Made by a program: the position numbers and the translations under genes | The notes under the pieces: generated by a model | Told to the model about the DNA's origin: nothing | The model's database searches: none | The model's input: only the letters and a program-made list of their open reading frames with translations | In this document: positions 55,105 to 64,000 of the stretch, in pieces | Layout: every line of letters begins with the position of its first letter | Numbering within the stretch: the stretch's first letter is position 1 | From: Fischerella muscicola PCC 7414 | Lineage (GTDB): Bacteria; Cyanobacteriota; Cyanobacteriia; Cyanobacteriales; Nostocaceae | Reading direction: 5' to 3' | Assembly (NCBI RefSeq): GCF_000317205.1 | Contig: NZ_AJLK01000161.1 | Coordinates: forward strand, 1 to 64,000 | Length of the DNA stretch: 64,000 nt

Positions 55105-56508
55105 ATGAGTGAAAGATCTGTGGTGCCTATCATCAATACTAGTTCCTTAATCGGTAAATATAATTTTAGAGTAACCAAGAAACAAATTTTATTCGCTACA
55201 CTCATTCTATTCCTTGGTTTAATAGGTGCAGGAGGTTTCTGGTTCACTTCCAGATATAAGTTTTCTAATCAAATGCCGATCAAAATCAAAGAACTATCTA
55301 CAGCCGAATATCCAGAAAATCCCGCTGCATTAAGTAAAAATTTTCAAAGATATTCAAATAGAAAATTAACAATTATTAAGAAAGATGACACACGTTTTGA
55401 TTTTGTGTTGGAGCCGACAAATCAAAAAACAGCAAAGATTGTTATTAAAAATGTTGAGTTGAATCTGTTAGTACCAAAAGTGCCTGCATGGACTAAAAAA
55501 GATCCAGGTTTAGAAGTAATTGCCCTTACAGATAGAGAATGGAACAGACAACAGGTGAGTTTTCCTGCTAATTCAGCAAATATAGAAATTAGCGGAGGAG
55601 ATGGTTTTGAAAAGCAGAATCTTGTAGAGATTGCATTAGCAAATAATTGTTTAAATGCAGGATATTGGGAAGTTTTACTTTTTACTAAAGAAAGTACCAA
55701 TAAATCTCTTTACTACCAAGGTTGGTTCACTTTCCCAATGGGACATTACAAAAATGTGTTTGAAAAAAATAACAATATTTCCTATTGGAAACATTGGTGG
55801 AGATTAGAACATTGGCAAGATCCAAGTGGTACAGTAGTCAATACTGATTTGCTAAGAAAAGTAGTTAACGAAAAAGAAGCTAATACTAAATTTTCTCCAA
55901 ATGAAAAAGTAATAGCAGCAGGTGAACAAAGTAGAAAAGTTAGAACTACCCTGACCAAAAACCTTGCTACTTGGGGAGATTTTTATGACAATCAAAATGA
56001 TATTAAGTTTGCAAGCTTTATACCACCCGGGTTCTATGATAGTCAGAAACCTTGGGGAAACGAATACTGGAGAGTAGGTAAGTTTGAAAAGGCAATTTTA
56101 AGAAACATTAAACCTGTTGGTAGTCAAAGAGATTTACAGGAAATCGAACTACTCTTTAGCGATACAAAGACAGGTGAAAAAAATAGATTTTTTATTAGTG
56201 GCGTCAACCTCAAAGAGCTTCCTAAATTGCCAGTATCAGAATATCCTAAAGGTTTATATATGCCTATGGGAATTGGGGTTCCTCCTTTTTATCAAAGCTA
56301 TGAAGAACTACAAAAAAATCATCCCGATCAAAGTCCGTACTTTAGTGTTTTACTAGATTCAAATAATAAATGGATAGATCATCATCGCTTAGCGATTGAT
56401 GGGTCTGTGATGCATCTTGATAAAGATAATCCTAATCTCTTGCATCTTTACTTACTATCCTATGAAAGAAATACTTTGGTCACTCATTTGTTAATTAATT
56501 TGGAATGA
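55105..56508 (+). CDS. Membrane-anchored protein of unknown function
   Basis: 467 residues, not recognised. One N-terminal membrane anchor (about 25-48, ILFATLILFLGLIGAGGFWF) and a large, presumably periplasmic, polar domain rich in W, N, K (e.g. WFTFPMGHYKNVFEKN, YWKHWWRLEHWQDPSG, FASFIPPGFYDSQKPW, WIDHHRLAIDGSVMHLDKDN). No Cys-based or catalytic motif seen. The frame is open to ATG 55048, but GGAG before 55105 favours the later start. Low-GC, tight codon use like its neighbours. Its place after the che genes is suggestive only. Confidence 0.75.
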   Translation: MSERSVVPIINTSSLIGKYNFRVTKKQILFATLILFLGLIGAGGFWFTSRYKFSNQMPIKIKELSTAEYPENPAALSKNFQRYSNRKLTIIKKDDTRFDFVLEPTNQKTAKIVIKNVELNLLVPKVPAWTKKDPGLEVIALTDREWNRQQVSFPANSANIEISGGDGFEKQNLVEIALANNCLNAGYWEVLLFTKESTNKSLYYQGWFTFPMGHYKNVFEKNNNISYWKHWWRLEHWQDPSGTVVNTDLLRKVVNEKEANTKFSPNEKVIAAGEQSRKVRTTLTKNLATWGDFYDNQNDIKFASFIPPGFYDSQKPWGNEYWRVGKFEKAILRNIKPVGSQRDLQEIELLFSDTKTGEKNRFFISGVNLKELPKLPVSEYPKGLYMPMGIGVPPFYQSYEELQKNHPDQSPYFSVLLDSNNKWIDHHRLAIDGSVMHLDKDNPNLLHLYLLSYERNTLVTHLLINLE

Positions 56509-56559
56509 GCTAAGTAGGTCGGCGCAATTAAAGATAACTGGCGAGGGTCGTCCTTTGTC

Positions 56560-56770
56560 ATTTGTCAATAGTTAGTGGTTAGTGGTGAGTCAGCGCGCCC
56601 CAAGGGGGGTCCCTCCCCCAACCCCAAAGGGGGCCCCTAGCCCCCAATCCCCACGAGCGACAGGGAGTGGGGGCCGGTGAGTCCCCCATGAGCGACTGAC
56701 GAACCCGTAGACACGTAGTGGCTTAAGGTAAGGGTAGGGTTGGTGGTTGGTTGTTGGTTGGTTGTTGTTA
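56560..56770. repeat. Composite repeat block with GACACGTAGTGGCTTAAGG
   Basis: GTCAATAGTTAGTGGTTAGTGGTGAGT-like units, a GC-rich stretch of CCCCAAGGGGGGTCCCTCCC and CCCCAAAGGGGGCCCC (imperfect palindromes), then GAACCCGTAGACACGTAGTG (reverse complement of the pair at 16225-16295), and GGTTGGTTGTTGGTTGG. Confidence 0.65.
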
Positions 56771-56850
56771 ACCATACCCAATTACCAATTACCCATTACC
56801 CATTACCGACAAGGACGGATAATATAAGTCCTCAAGCGGACATGATATTA
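56771..56850. repeat. Dispersed repeat, copy C (ATTACC block + ATATAAGTCCTCAA)
   Basis: CAATTACCCATTACCCATTA, then CGGATAATATAAGTCCTCAA and GCGGACATGATATTA, overlapping the stop region of the PATAN regulator. More diverged than copies A and B but with the same order and position relative to a minus-strand gene end. Confidence 0.7.
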
Positions 56851-56851
56851 C

Positions 56852-58057
56852 TTATCGCCCAAGATATTTCTGAACAATTTGTAATAACTCTTCTGGTTGT
56901 GGAGGCTTACCTAAAAATTCAGTTGCACCTACTAACATAGCGTGGGCCCGATCAATAGGGGTATTCCGCTCTGTCAGGAAAATAATTGGTGTATTCCTAA
57001 AAGTGGGAGTGTCGCGCAAAAATTTACAGATGCTATAACCATCAGCATTGGGCAAGAGCAAGTCTAACAAGATTAAATCAGGCTTGTGTTCGATAAGTTG
57101 AGAAAAGCCTCGCATTGGCTCCGGAATGCTTAACATTTGATAGCCGGCGGGTATCAATATTTTTCTTAAGGTGTAAGCCAATACTGGACTATCATCAATA
57201 CAAGCAATTAAAGGTTGTTTTTCTACAGATTTATGAACGGATTCTTGAACAGCTTCCTGAACAAATGCAATGGGTTGATTTTCTGATTGGGAGTTAGTTA
57301 CTGCAACTACTTGTTTGATCGTTGGTAATGGTAAATCTGGAATTTTTTGCAGTTCCAGCACACCCTTATCCACCCACGGCATTAAGGAAACAGCCACATC
57401 TGTCACCGATTTTTCTTGCTCGACAGCAATATCCCAGAGGGTGAAATTACTATTGAAGTACTTCTTTTCTGAAACTGGGATGACTTGAGGATTTGCTGTT
57501 GGTGACAAAACTGGTGCTAGACAGGGGCTAAGGTGATCTAACCCAGCGGCTTGCCATTTTTTTTGTGTGTTCGTTGCTTTTGTGAGAACTGAGAGTATTT
57601 CCCAAGAAGATAAGGCTATGAGCTGGGGTAAATGAAATATATCTTTTTGAGTGGGTTTCCAATCATTTTTCAGATCTTTAGAGTTACCTAATTCAAAAAA
57701 ACATTCTTGAACAATAGTACGAATTACTAACTTAGCTTGGATTGCACTTAATTGCCTGCGACTGATGCCTTGAGCGAGGAATTGACATTCCCAAGGTTGA
57801 TTTTCCGATAACTGAGGAGACTCAACATTCCAGTTCCAATTGGGACAATGCTGCCTTAAGGCTCTGTTCCAACGTCTGACAGGGTGCATTCCACCTGTGG
57901 CATAGATCAACTTACCGTCGTTAAAGTGAAGATTCCAAACGACTGTATGGTTGTATAAAATGAGTACTCCATTACTACTATGTTTACTCAGGTTGTCTAA
58001 TTCTTCTGTCAGCCTTGTTAGTATCATTTGTGGCAATTCTGCTCTGCTCGCAATCAT
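56852..58057 (-). CDS. PATAN-domain response regulator (PatA/PixG-like)
   Basis: 401 residues. N-terminal PATAN/DUF4388 region (about 1-110: GVLILYNHTVVWNLHFNDGK, IYATGGMHPVRRWNRALRQH), a middle helical part, and a C-terminal REC (about 280-401: CIDDSPVLAYTLRKIL, phospho-Asp in LILLDLLLPNADG, IFLTERNTPIDRAHAMLVGA, LGKPPQPEE). Relatives are PatA of heterocyst patterning and PixG/TaxP1 of phototaxis. No CheY-like partner is adjacent; it could be an output for the che cluster 2 kb away, by inference only. Confidence 0.93.
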   Translation of the reverse strand: MIASRAELPQMILTRLTEELDNLSKHSSNGVLILYNHTVVWNLHFNDGKLIYATGGMHPVRRWNRALRQHCPNWNWNVESPQLSENQPWECQFLAQGISRRQLSAIQAKLVIRTIVQECFFELGNSKDLKNDWKPTQKDIFHLPQLIALSSWEILSVLTKATNTQKKWQAAGLDHLSPCLAPVLSPTANPQVIPVSEKKYFNSNFTLWDIAVEQEKSVTDVAVSLMPWVDKGVLELQKIPDLPLPTIKQVVAVTNSQSENQPIAFVQEAVQESVHKSVEKQPLIACIDDSPVLAYTLRKILIPAGYQMLSIPEPMRGFSQLIEHKPDLILLDLLLPNADGYSICKFLRDTPTFRNTPIIFLTERNTPIDRAHAMLVGATEFLGKPPQPEELLQIVQKYLGR

Positions 58058-58165
58058 TATGCCGTAGCTTGCACCCTTTTATATCATTATTGATTAATAT
58101 AAAGTTGAAGATTTCATGTCGTGTTCTTTGACACTGCTCCTTTGAAACTGAAGCATGTGTACAAC

Positions 58166-59398
58166 TCAACTAGAATTACCAACAAAATCAAATAGATGAT
58201 GAGCTAGCTGTAATTTAGTACATGGTGGAATCTCTAACTGATGACCTTGTTTGTCTAAAAATACTGCTTGATTGTTGTCGCTGCCAAAACCACTATCAGG
58301 TTTATCTACTGGGTTAGCAACAATCGCGTCTAAGTTTTTTCTGTGCAATTTTTCTAAAGCGGGAGTGATAATATCCCCTGTTTGAGCAGCAAAGCCAATT
58401 AACAATTGATGAGGTTGTTTGCGCTTTGCCAATTCTGCAATTATATCGGGTACAGGTTCTAAGGCTAAAGATTCTGGAAGCGATCGCTTGGGCAATTTTT
58501 CTGGGTTGTAATCTTGTGGTTTCACATCTGCAACTGCGGCTGACATAATTATTACATGTGCATCTGGTAAATACCGTAACATAGCAGAGTGCATTTCTTC
58601 AGCACTCACTACAGGAATTGCTTCTAAACCCAAGGGTATGTCACTGTTCAGTGGACTGTGTACTAAGGTCACGTTTGCACCTCGATGCAATGCTGCTTGT
58701 GCTAAAGCTAACCCCATTTTTCCTGTGGCAGGATTGCCGATAAATCTCACGGGATCAAAATATTCCCGTGTTCCCCCAGCACTGATTAATACTCGCTTTC
58801 CTGCTAAATCTCGCTTACCCGCAGTATGCAGTAAAGATTGAATGTAAGCTACGATTTCTGGCGGTTCTGCCATTCTCCCAGCACCGACGCGATCGCACGC
58901 TAATAAACCTGATCCTGGTTGTAAACTATGAAAACGACTATTTTTTAAGAGATTTTGCCAATTCTGCTGCACCGTCTGCTGTTCCCACATATCGGTATTC
59001 ATAGCTGGCGCTAATACTATAGGACAAGTAGAAGCCAGGACGGTATTTGTGAGTAAATTGTCAGCCATACCGTAGACTAATTTTGCTAATGTATTGGCTG
59101 TTAAAGGTGCTATTAAAAAAACTTCTGCCCACTCGCCCAATTCTATATGTAAAGGACGAGAGTAAATTGGTTGCCAAAAATTTTCATCTGTAAAGGCGCT
59201 ATAGCGGGAGAGAGTAGAGAAACTCAGAGGTGTGATAAATTTTTGTGCGGAATTAGTCAGAATAGTTCGCACCTCCACACCACTTTTAAATAATGTGGAA
59301 ACAACTTCACAAACTTTGTAGGCGGCGATACCGCCGCCTATACCAATCAGAACCCTTTTCAATTTTAGATTTGGGATTGTAGATTGAGGCTTTAGCAT
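58166..59398 (-). CDS. coaBC: Bifunctional phosphopantothenoylcysteine decarboxylase/phosphopantothenate-cysteine ligase
   Basis: 410 residues, two steps of coenzyme A synthesis. CoaC part: [40 protein letters not shown] and APAMNTDMW with FMN-binding, [17 protein letters not shown] with the active-site Cys. CoaB part: [53 protein letters not shown]. Complete. Starts [10 protein letters not shown]; the first 12 residues are variable, so a start at a later codon is possible. Confidence 0.95.
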   Translation of the reverse strand: MLKPQSTIPNLKLKRVLIGIGGGIAAYKVCEVVSTLFKSGVEVRTILTNSAQKFITPLSFSTLSRYSAFTDENFWQPIYSRPLHIELGEWAEVFLIAPLTANTLAKLVYGMADNLLTNTVLASTCPIVLAPAMNTDMWEQQTVQQNWQNLLKNSRFHSLQPGSGLLACDRVGAGRMAEPPEIVAYIQSLLHTAGKRDLAGKRVLISAGGTREYFDPVRFIGNPATGKMGLALAQAALHRGANVTLVHSPLNSDIPLGLEAIPVVSAEEMHSAMLRYLPDAHVIIMSAAVADVKPQDYNPEKLPKRSLPESLALEPVPDIIAELAKRKQPHQLLIGFAAQTGDIITPALEKLHRKNLDAIVANPVDKPDSGFGSDNNQAVFLDKQGHQLEIPPCTKLQLAHHLFDFVGNSS

Positions 59399-59565
59399 TG
59401 GGGTAATGGCTTAAAGTAGATAATTGACAGTTAACAGTTGAGCAAAGATACACTCGAGAAATCCAGCCAAAAGTTAACAGTCCACAATCCCAAATCCTTC
59501 TTGAAAAGCTTTGATCGCCCCAAGCCCTAGCTCAAACTTTTCGCAAAATCTAAAATCCAAAATTG
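59399..59565. other. Short spacer coaBC-DUF2555
   Basis: Repeats GTAGATAATTGACAGTTAAC and ACAGTCCACAATCCCAAATC; low complexity AAAATCTAAAATCCAAAATTG at 59545. No gene. Confidence 0.4.
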
Positions 59566-59778
59566 TTAAGCTTCGTCGTAGGGTTCTAAATCCAGAAGGT
59601 GGATATATGGTTCGATTAACTCTGGGCGTTGAAATGCGATCGCACGTAGCATGTGCCAATCATCCAAACCTTCAAAAGCATTGCTATAGTTGTCCTGCTC
59701 CAAGCGTGTAGCTAACTTTTCTACATCTTGTGGAGTCATGGTAGCAATTTCTTTTTTGGAAATGCTTAGAGTCTTCAT
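59566..59778 (-). CDS. DUF2555 family protein
   Basis: 70 residues: MKTLSISKKEIATMTPQDVE KLATRLEQDNY-type helix, then SNAFEGLDDWHMLRAIAFQR and PELIEPYIHLLDLEPYDEA. A small soluble helical protein conserved in cyanobacteria; function unknown. The frame extends 11 codons upstream, but the ATG at 59776-59778 with GGGAGGGGCGAGC-rich RBS region is the better start. Confidence 0.85.
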   Translation of the reverse strand: MKTLSISKKEIATMTPQDVEKLATRLEQDNYSNAFEGLDDWHMLRAIAFQRPELIEPYIHLLDLEPYDEA

Positions 59779-59954
59779 AATGCTCGCCCCTCCCGTTAGC
59801 AGCATTTGCATCCAGCTTGGGTTTGTTTGCGCTCGACGCAGCCACCCAATATATATTACTCATTTGAGGACATCAATTACGTGAAAATTTTCCGGATTTA
59901 TACCGGAATTTGTAAAACTTTTGTAACTGGGATGAGACTATATTTCGCAACAAG

Positions 59955-60614
59955 CTACTCTGTGGTTACTTGAGTATTGATCACGAAATTACGTATTAAC
60001 TCTAGCATTGGTAGTTGTATTTCATGACCCATATCAAATTCATAGTACTGTACTGCAATTTCTAGCAACTCTAAAGTTTCTTTTGCCTTGAGCGCGGCTC
60101 GTAGTGGTACTACTTGATCATATCTACCGTGCATGATTAAAACCGGAGGTGAAGTAGTTGTAGTCGAGGTAGCATCCGGAACTGCACCAGGATGTAAATA
60201 ACCACTCATAACAACTAAACCTGCAAAGGGCAACTTTAATCCTACATCTAAAGTCATTGCCCCTCCTTGGGAAAAACCGCTCAATACCGTTCGTGATAGC
60301 GGTACACCAGTGCTACTTTCTAAACTTAGCAACCAATCTATAAGTAATTGCCGACTTTCTGCTAATCCTTCATACATATTCTCCGCGCTCAAGTCATACC
60401 ACGCTCTTCCTATGGGCGAATAAGGATGAGGAAAAGGGGCATTGGGAAACAGAAACTGATAATCAGGCAAATTTAAAAATGGTGCTAAAGATGCTAAATC
60501 CTCAGCATTTGCACCCCAACCATGCAAAGTTACGATTAAACCTTTAGGTATTTTTCCTATTGTTGGAGGAACCTGAATAAATTCTAAAGACAGATATTTA
60601 CTCCCATAATTCAA
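59955..60614 (-). CDS. Alpha/beta-hydrolase of the phospholipase/carboxylesterase family
   Basis: 219 residues, soluble. Hydrolase signatures LHGWGANAEDLASLAPFLNL and PNAPFPHPYSPIGRAWYDLS, nucleophile Ser in LSGFSQGGAMTLDVG, Asp in MHGRYDQVVP, His in DMGHEIQLPM. Similar to YpfH-type esterases. Substrate unknown. The C-terminal Thr-rich stretch (DATSTTTTSPP) is a loop insertion typical of low-complexity drift. Confidence 0.9.
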   Translation of the reverse strand: MNYGSKYLSLEFIQVPPTIGKIPKGLIVTLHGWGANAEDLASLAPFLNLPDYQFLFPNAPFPHPYSPIGRAWYDLSAENMYEGLAESRQLLIDWLLSLESSTGVPLSRTVLSGFSQGGAMTLDVGLKLPFAGLVVMSGYLHPGAVPDATSTTTTSPPVLIMHGRYDQVVPLRAALKAKETLELLEIAVQYYEFDMGHEIQLPMLELIRNFVINTQVTTE

Positions 60615-60807
60615 CTCTCTTAATCGATATTAATCAAATTACGACTGGTAAATCTGCCTCAGAATTAATGATTCTTTGGCGAATTAAATAAGGGTGTTAC
60701 CTGACAAGATGTGGGTAAAAAATTCAGAGCCAAGCTAACTGCACATTGTAGTATTTTGTAGTATGATAAGCACGGTGGTTAGTTAACCTTTAAGCCTATG
60801 AATGCTA
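60615..60807. other. Spacer with TTGTAGTATTTTGTAGTA
   Basis: No gene. TTGTAGTATTTTGTAGTATG at 60745-60765 is the reverse complement of sequence at 29811-29831 (ACTACAAAATACTACAAT), a small shared repeat. Confidence 0.4.
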
Positions 60808-60920
60808 ATACTCGACCACATCAGTTTTGAGGAGTTGCGAGGGGTTAAATCCCCGACTTTTTAAAAAAGTCGGGGATCTGACGCCTCGCAAGCTGTCAAA
60901 ACTTGTGTGGTAGAGTACTA
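60808..60920. repeat. MITE-like inverted-repeat element
   Basis: About 113 bp. Left arm ATACTCGACCACATCAGTTT TGAGGAGTTGCGAGG matches the reverse complement of the right arm (AGTACTCTACCACACAAGTT TTGACAGCTTGCGAGG) with few mismatches; the centre is a second palindrome CCCCGACTTTTT...AAAAAGTCGGGG (60851-60875). A partial copy lies at 30159-30211. No ORF. Confidence 0.75.
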
Positions 60921-61003
60921 GATAACGATTTGGATAATTTAAGCCAGTAGAGAAAACTTAAAATTTAGCTCTACTGATTCTAAACGCATAAGTTGGCGTG
61001 TCT

Positions 61004-63712
61004 TTATGCCATGGCGATCGCTGCTTTATCTTTGTGCATTTCTGGTTCTTGATGTTGTGCTTTATACTCACTACCTTGCTGAATCAGTTTAGCAACTAAG
61101 CCTGTCCATCCTGTTTGATGACTGGCTCCTATTCCGGCTCCATTATCACCATGAAAGTACTCATGGAATAAAATTAAATCCTGCCAATGGGGGTCATTTT
61201 GAAATTTCTGTATTCCACCATAAACAGGTCGTTGACCAGACTCATCTTTTAAAAAGATTCTGGTTAACCTTTGAGATAATTCTAATGCGACTTCCCAAAG
61301 TGTCATCATTTGCCCAGAACCTGTAGGACATTCTACTTTGAAATCATCCCCCAGGTAATAATGAAATTTTTGCAGAGATTCAATTAGTAAGAAATTCACC
61401 GGAAACCAAATAGGGCCGCGCCAATTAGAATTACCACCAAATAAACCGCTACTAGATTCAGCCGGTTCATAATCTACACGAAATTGGCAACCATTGACAT
61501 TAAAAGTGTAGGGATGTTCGGCGTGAAATTTTGACAAGGCGCGAATCCCGTAGGAACTTAAAAACTCGCTTTCATCCAGCATTTTTTGCAAAATACTTCT
61601 TAGCTTATCCCTAGAGACGATCGCCAGCAATCTTCTCGCACCGATGCCTTTTGTTTCCATACAAGCTACATTTTGCCGTAAGTCAGGGCGGTTTTGGATG
61701 AACCATTCCAACCGCTTTTTAAAGCCGGGAAGCATATTTAAGGTTTCTGGTTCAAGTGTTTCAATGGCAAATAGGGGAATTAACCCTACCATTGACCGCA
61801 CTTTTAAAGTAATCTGTTTTTCAGGTAAATGCAGTACATCATAGTAAAAACCATCTGATTCATTCCACAAACTAGCTTCCAATTCGCCAATTTTGTTCAT
61901 CGCATCGGCAATGTAGAGAAAATGCTCAAAGAATTTGGTGGCAATATCTTCGTAAACAGGATTAGTCTTAGCTAATTCTAGAGCGATCGCTAACATATTT
62001 AAACAATACATTCCCATCCAACTTGTACCGTCAGATTGGTCAATATGTCCGCCTGTTGGTAATGCTGAACTGCGGTCAAATACACCAATATTATCTAACC
62101 CTAAAAAGCCCCCTTGAAATACATTATTACCCTCAGCATCCTTACGATTTACCCACCAGGTAAAATTGAGCATGAGCTTTTGAAATACCCGCTCTAAAAA
62201 CTGTCTGTCTGCTCGTCCATAAATCTTCTGCTCAATCTTATAAATACGCCAAGTTGCCCAAGCATGAACAGGCGGGTTAACATCGCTAAATTTCCACTCA
62301 TAGGCAGGAATTTGGCCATTAGGATGCATATACCATTCCCGCGTTAAAACATCCAATTGATACTTGGCAAAATCCGGATCAATCATTGCCAAAGGAATTG
62401 CATGGAATGCTAAATCCCAAGCAGCAAACCAGGGATATTCCCATTTATCAGGCATAGAAAGAATGTCTTCATTGTAGAGATGAAACCACTCCTGATTTCT
62501 ACCATTTTGACGTTCTGGCGGTGGGGGTGGCGTGTTGCGATCGCCTTTGAGCCAATTCTCTACAATATAATGATAAAATTGCTTACTCCAAAGCATCCCC
62601 GCAAAGGCTTGACGCTGCACATTCCGCATATCTTCACTCAAAGGAAATGGAGTAATACGCTGATAAAATTCATCTGCTTCCTGTTGCCGCTTTAAAAAAT
62701 TTATATCAAATTCTTTGCCAAATGGCTCAACTAAATTAGGTAAGTTACTAAGCCGCAATTTAATTGTTTTCGTTTCACCTGCACCAACATTTAATATATA
62801 ATTAGCAGATGCCTTCGTACCAAATTTTTCAGGATTTACTGCTGACTTTTGACCATTTACGATATAGTCATTTATGCCATCTTTGACATAAGTCGATATA
62901 TTGGGAGAACCAAATAATCGCTCTGTATTTGTTTCGTTTTCGGTAAACAGAAGTTCTGTTACTTCCTGGCAATACAACCACCTCTTTCCTAAACTTGGGT
63001 GAAATGCTTCAATGATCTTGCAGCTATGACCTGATTGAATCTCTTTTAAAGTAGGTTTATCTGTATCTCCATTCCAAGCCCAAGTATTACGAAACCAGAT
63101 AGTAGGTAACAGGTGCAGTGTCTTAGCTTCTGTACCCCGATTGATTACTTTAATTTGGATAAGAATATCTTCAGCAGAACACTTGGCGTATTCTACAAAA
63201 ACATCAAAATAACGATTGTGATCAAATACGCCTGTATCTAGCAATTCAAATTCTAGTTCTCGACGACTTCGGCGTTGATTTTCTGCAACTAATTGCGAGT
63301 AAGGAAAGGCTGTTTGAGGATATTTATACAGTGCCTTCATGTAGGAATGGGTGGGCGTATTATCTAAATAAAAGTAATATTCTTTAACATCTTCGCCGTG
63401 ATTACCTTCACTGCCAGTCAGCCCAAAAATCCTTTCTTTGAGAATAGCATCTTCACCATTCCAAAGGGCCATCGCAAAACAAAGGCGCTGATGATTATCG
63501 GAAATACCAAAAATTCCATCTTCACCCCAACGGTATGCACGAGAACGGGCTTGATCGTGAGTAAAATAGTCCCACGCAGTACCATTCGGGCTATAGTCTT
63601 CGCGCACCGTTCCCCACTGGCGATCGCTCAAATATGGCCCCCATCTCCGCCAATGGGCTACGTGATCCAAGGCTTCTTGTAATCTGATTTCTTCTTGGGT
63701 TGGAATAGTCAT
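61004..63712 (-). CDS. GH63-family (MGH1-type) glycoside hydrolase
   Basis: 902 residues. (alpha/alpha)6 glucosidase family that includes eukaryotic processing glucosidase I and bacterial enzymes acting on alpha-glucosides such as glucosylglycerate. Landmarks: N-terminal [38 protein letters not shown], barrel segments [54 protein letters not shown] and [22 protein letters not shown]. No signal peptide, so cytoplasmic. Substrate not predictable. A small flavin-reductase gene lies just upstream on the same strand. Confidence 0.92.
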   Translation of the reverse strand: MTIPTQEEIRLQEALDHVAHWRRWGPYLSDRQWGTVREDYSPNGTAWDYFTHDQARSRAYRWGEDGIFGISDNHQRLCFAMALWNGEDAILKERIFGLTGSEGNHGEDVKEYYFYLDNTPTHSYMKALYKYPQTAFPYSQLVAENQRRSRRELEFELLDTGVFDHNRYFDVFVEYAKCSAEDILIQIKVINRGTEAKTLHLLPTIWFRNTWAWNGDTDKPTLKEIQSGHSCKIIEAFHPSLGKRWLYCQEVTELLFTENETNTERLFGSPNISTYVKDGINDYIVNGQKSAVNPEKFGTKASANYILNVGAGETKTIKLRLSNLPNLVEPFGKEFDINFLKRQQEADEFYQRITPFPLSEDMRNVQRQAFAGMLWSKQFYHYIVENWLKGDRNTPPPPPERQNGRNQEWFHLYNEDILSMPDKWEYPWFAAWDLAFHAIPLAMIDPDFAKYQLDVLTREWYMHPNGQIPAYEWKFSDVNPPVHAWATWRIYKIEQKIYGRADRQFLERVFQKLMLNFTWWVNRKDAEGNNVFQGGFLGLDNIGVFDRSSALPTGGHIDQSDGTSWMGMYCLNMLAIALELAKTNPVYEDIATKFFEHFLYIADAMNKIGELEASLWNESDGFYYDVLHLPEKQITLKVRSMVGLIPLFAIETLEPETLNMLPGFKKRLEWFIQNRPDLRQNVACMETKGIGARRLLAIVSRDKLRSILQKMLDESEFLSSYGIRALSKFHAEHPYTFNVNGCQFRVDYEPAESSSGLFGGNSNWRGPIWFPVNFLLIESLQKFHYYLGDDFKVECPTGSGQMMTLWEVALELSQRLTRIFLKDESGQRPVYGGIQKFQNDPHWQDLILFHEYFHGDNGAGIGASHQTGWTGLVAKLIQQGSEYKAQHQEPEMHKDKAAIAMA

Positions 63713-63745
63713 AATTTCACCCTGTGCATATCTGCACTTTAACTC

Positions 63746-64000
63746 TTAGTTACTATCTTGCTTCTCCAGGCTGACTTCTTGTCGCCCATATTTGAGGACA
63801 GTTGACATCCAAACTAACTCGTCCATAAACCTTTCCATGCGACGAATGTATGTTGGTTTGTCAATCAAATTACCCGACTGATCAAATAGTGTTTGAACGT
63901 TGCTAAAGTTAAGATCATAAAAAATAGTTACTAGCCCCAACTCTCGCATCACAGGTAAGAGATTTTGAATTACTCTTGTACCACCAAAAGGCCCTGCGGA
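63746..64000 (-). CDS. NAD(P)H-dependent FMN reductase-like protein, C-terminal part (5' end outside the window)
   Basis: The frame is open to the window edge: ...SAGPFGGTRVIQNLLPVMRE LGLV...FDQSGNLIDKPTYIRRMERF MDELVWMSTVLKYGRQ, 84 residues and a stop. This matches the end of flavodoxin-like NADPH-dependent FMN reductases (GGxRAxxxLRxVLxELGxVV...FDExGxLTD). A GTG at 63952 is only an internal in-frame codon, so the gene begins beyond position 64000. 33 bp from the GH63 gene; possibly an operon. Confidence 0.75.
   Translation of the reverse strand, partial: SAGPFGGTRVIQNLLPVMRELGLVTIFYDLNFSNVQTLFDQSGNLIDKPTYIRRMERFMDELVWMSTVLKYGRQEVSLEKQDSN

Overview
The window looks like chromosomal DNA of a filamentous, probably heterocyst-forming cyanobacterium (Nostocales). 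Evidence: the HIP1 octamer GCGATCGC is frequent; the order rplS-trnW-secE-nusG-rplK-rplA-rplJ-rplL is the cyanobacterial one; there is an SLH/OprB-type iron porin, a PATAN-domain response regulator, a DUF2555 protein, CHASE3/Cache chemoreceptors, an xisH relic, and many STRR-like short repeats between genes (CAA/TTG-rich, GGGGATT-rich, and the family containing CACGGATGAACACGGAT). Genus cannot be fixed from the sequence alone.

Layout. 0-1 kb: a family-2 glycosyltransferase. 1.5-6 kb: ribosomal protein/transcription block (L19, tRNA-Trp, SecE, NusG, L11, L1, an L10 leader with attenuator-like hairpin, L10, L7/L12, terminator). 6-10 kb: two tandem paralogous membrane Ser/Thr kinases. 10.5-17.4 kb: minus-strand metabolic genes (tandem-domain retropepsin-like protease, mtnA, dxs, SDR, hemE) with dispersed repeats between them. 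17.6-18.1 kb: decayed mobile DNA (IS5-type transposase tail joined to a truncated xisH). 18.3-21.1 kb: membrane protein and oligopeptidase B. 21.3-23.6 kb: minCDE, with an unusual nonapeptide-repeat extension on MinC. 24-31.4 kb: secreted subtilase, DUF1537 sugar-acid kinase plus a membrane partner, glutamate dehydrogenase, RtcB. 32-34.6 kb: Rcp1-like response regulator with a REC-PAS-PAS histidine kinase. 34.6-38 kb: guaA, a small conserved protein, an acyltransferase. 39-41 kb: TauD-like dioxygenase plus TSUP permease. 41-44 kb: porin and a zinc-ribbon-tethered PstS-like binding protein. 44.5-54.7 kb: a complete chemosensory cluster (two MCPs, CheA-REC with two Hpt domains, CheB, CheR, double CheW). 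55-56.5 kb: unknown membrane-anchored protein. 56.8-64 kb: PATAN response regulator, coaBC, DUF2555, carboxylesterase, GH63 glycosidase and the C-terminal end of a flavin reductase.

The most interesting signals are not a new enzyme system but the behaviour of short repeats. They occupy nearly every junction of the L11-L1-L10-L12 operon. One family sits immediately 3' of three unrelated minus-strand genes. Repeat-like DNA also appears inside proteins: in frame within the ATPase domain of the hybrid kinase, as the linker between the two Hpt domains of CheA, and (as a separate 27-bp period) in MinC. The chemosensory operon, with methylation enzymes but no separate CheY and receptors lacking an obvious HAMP domain, is the best functional candidate for follow-up.
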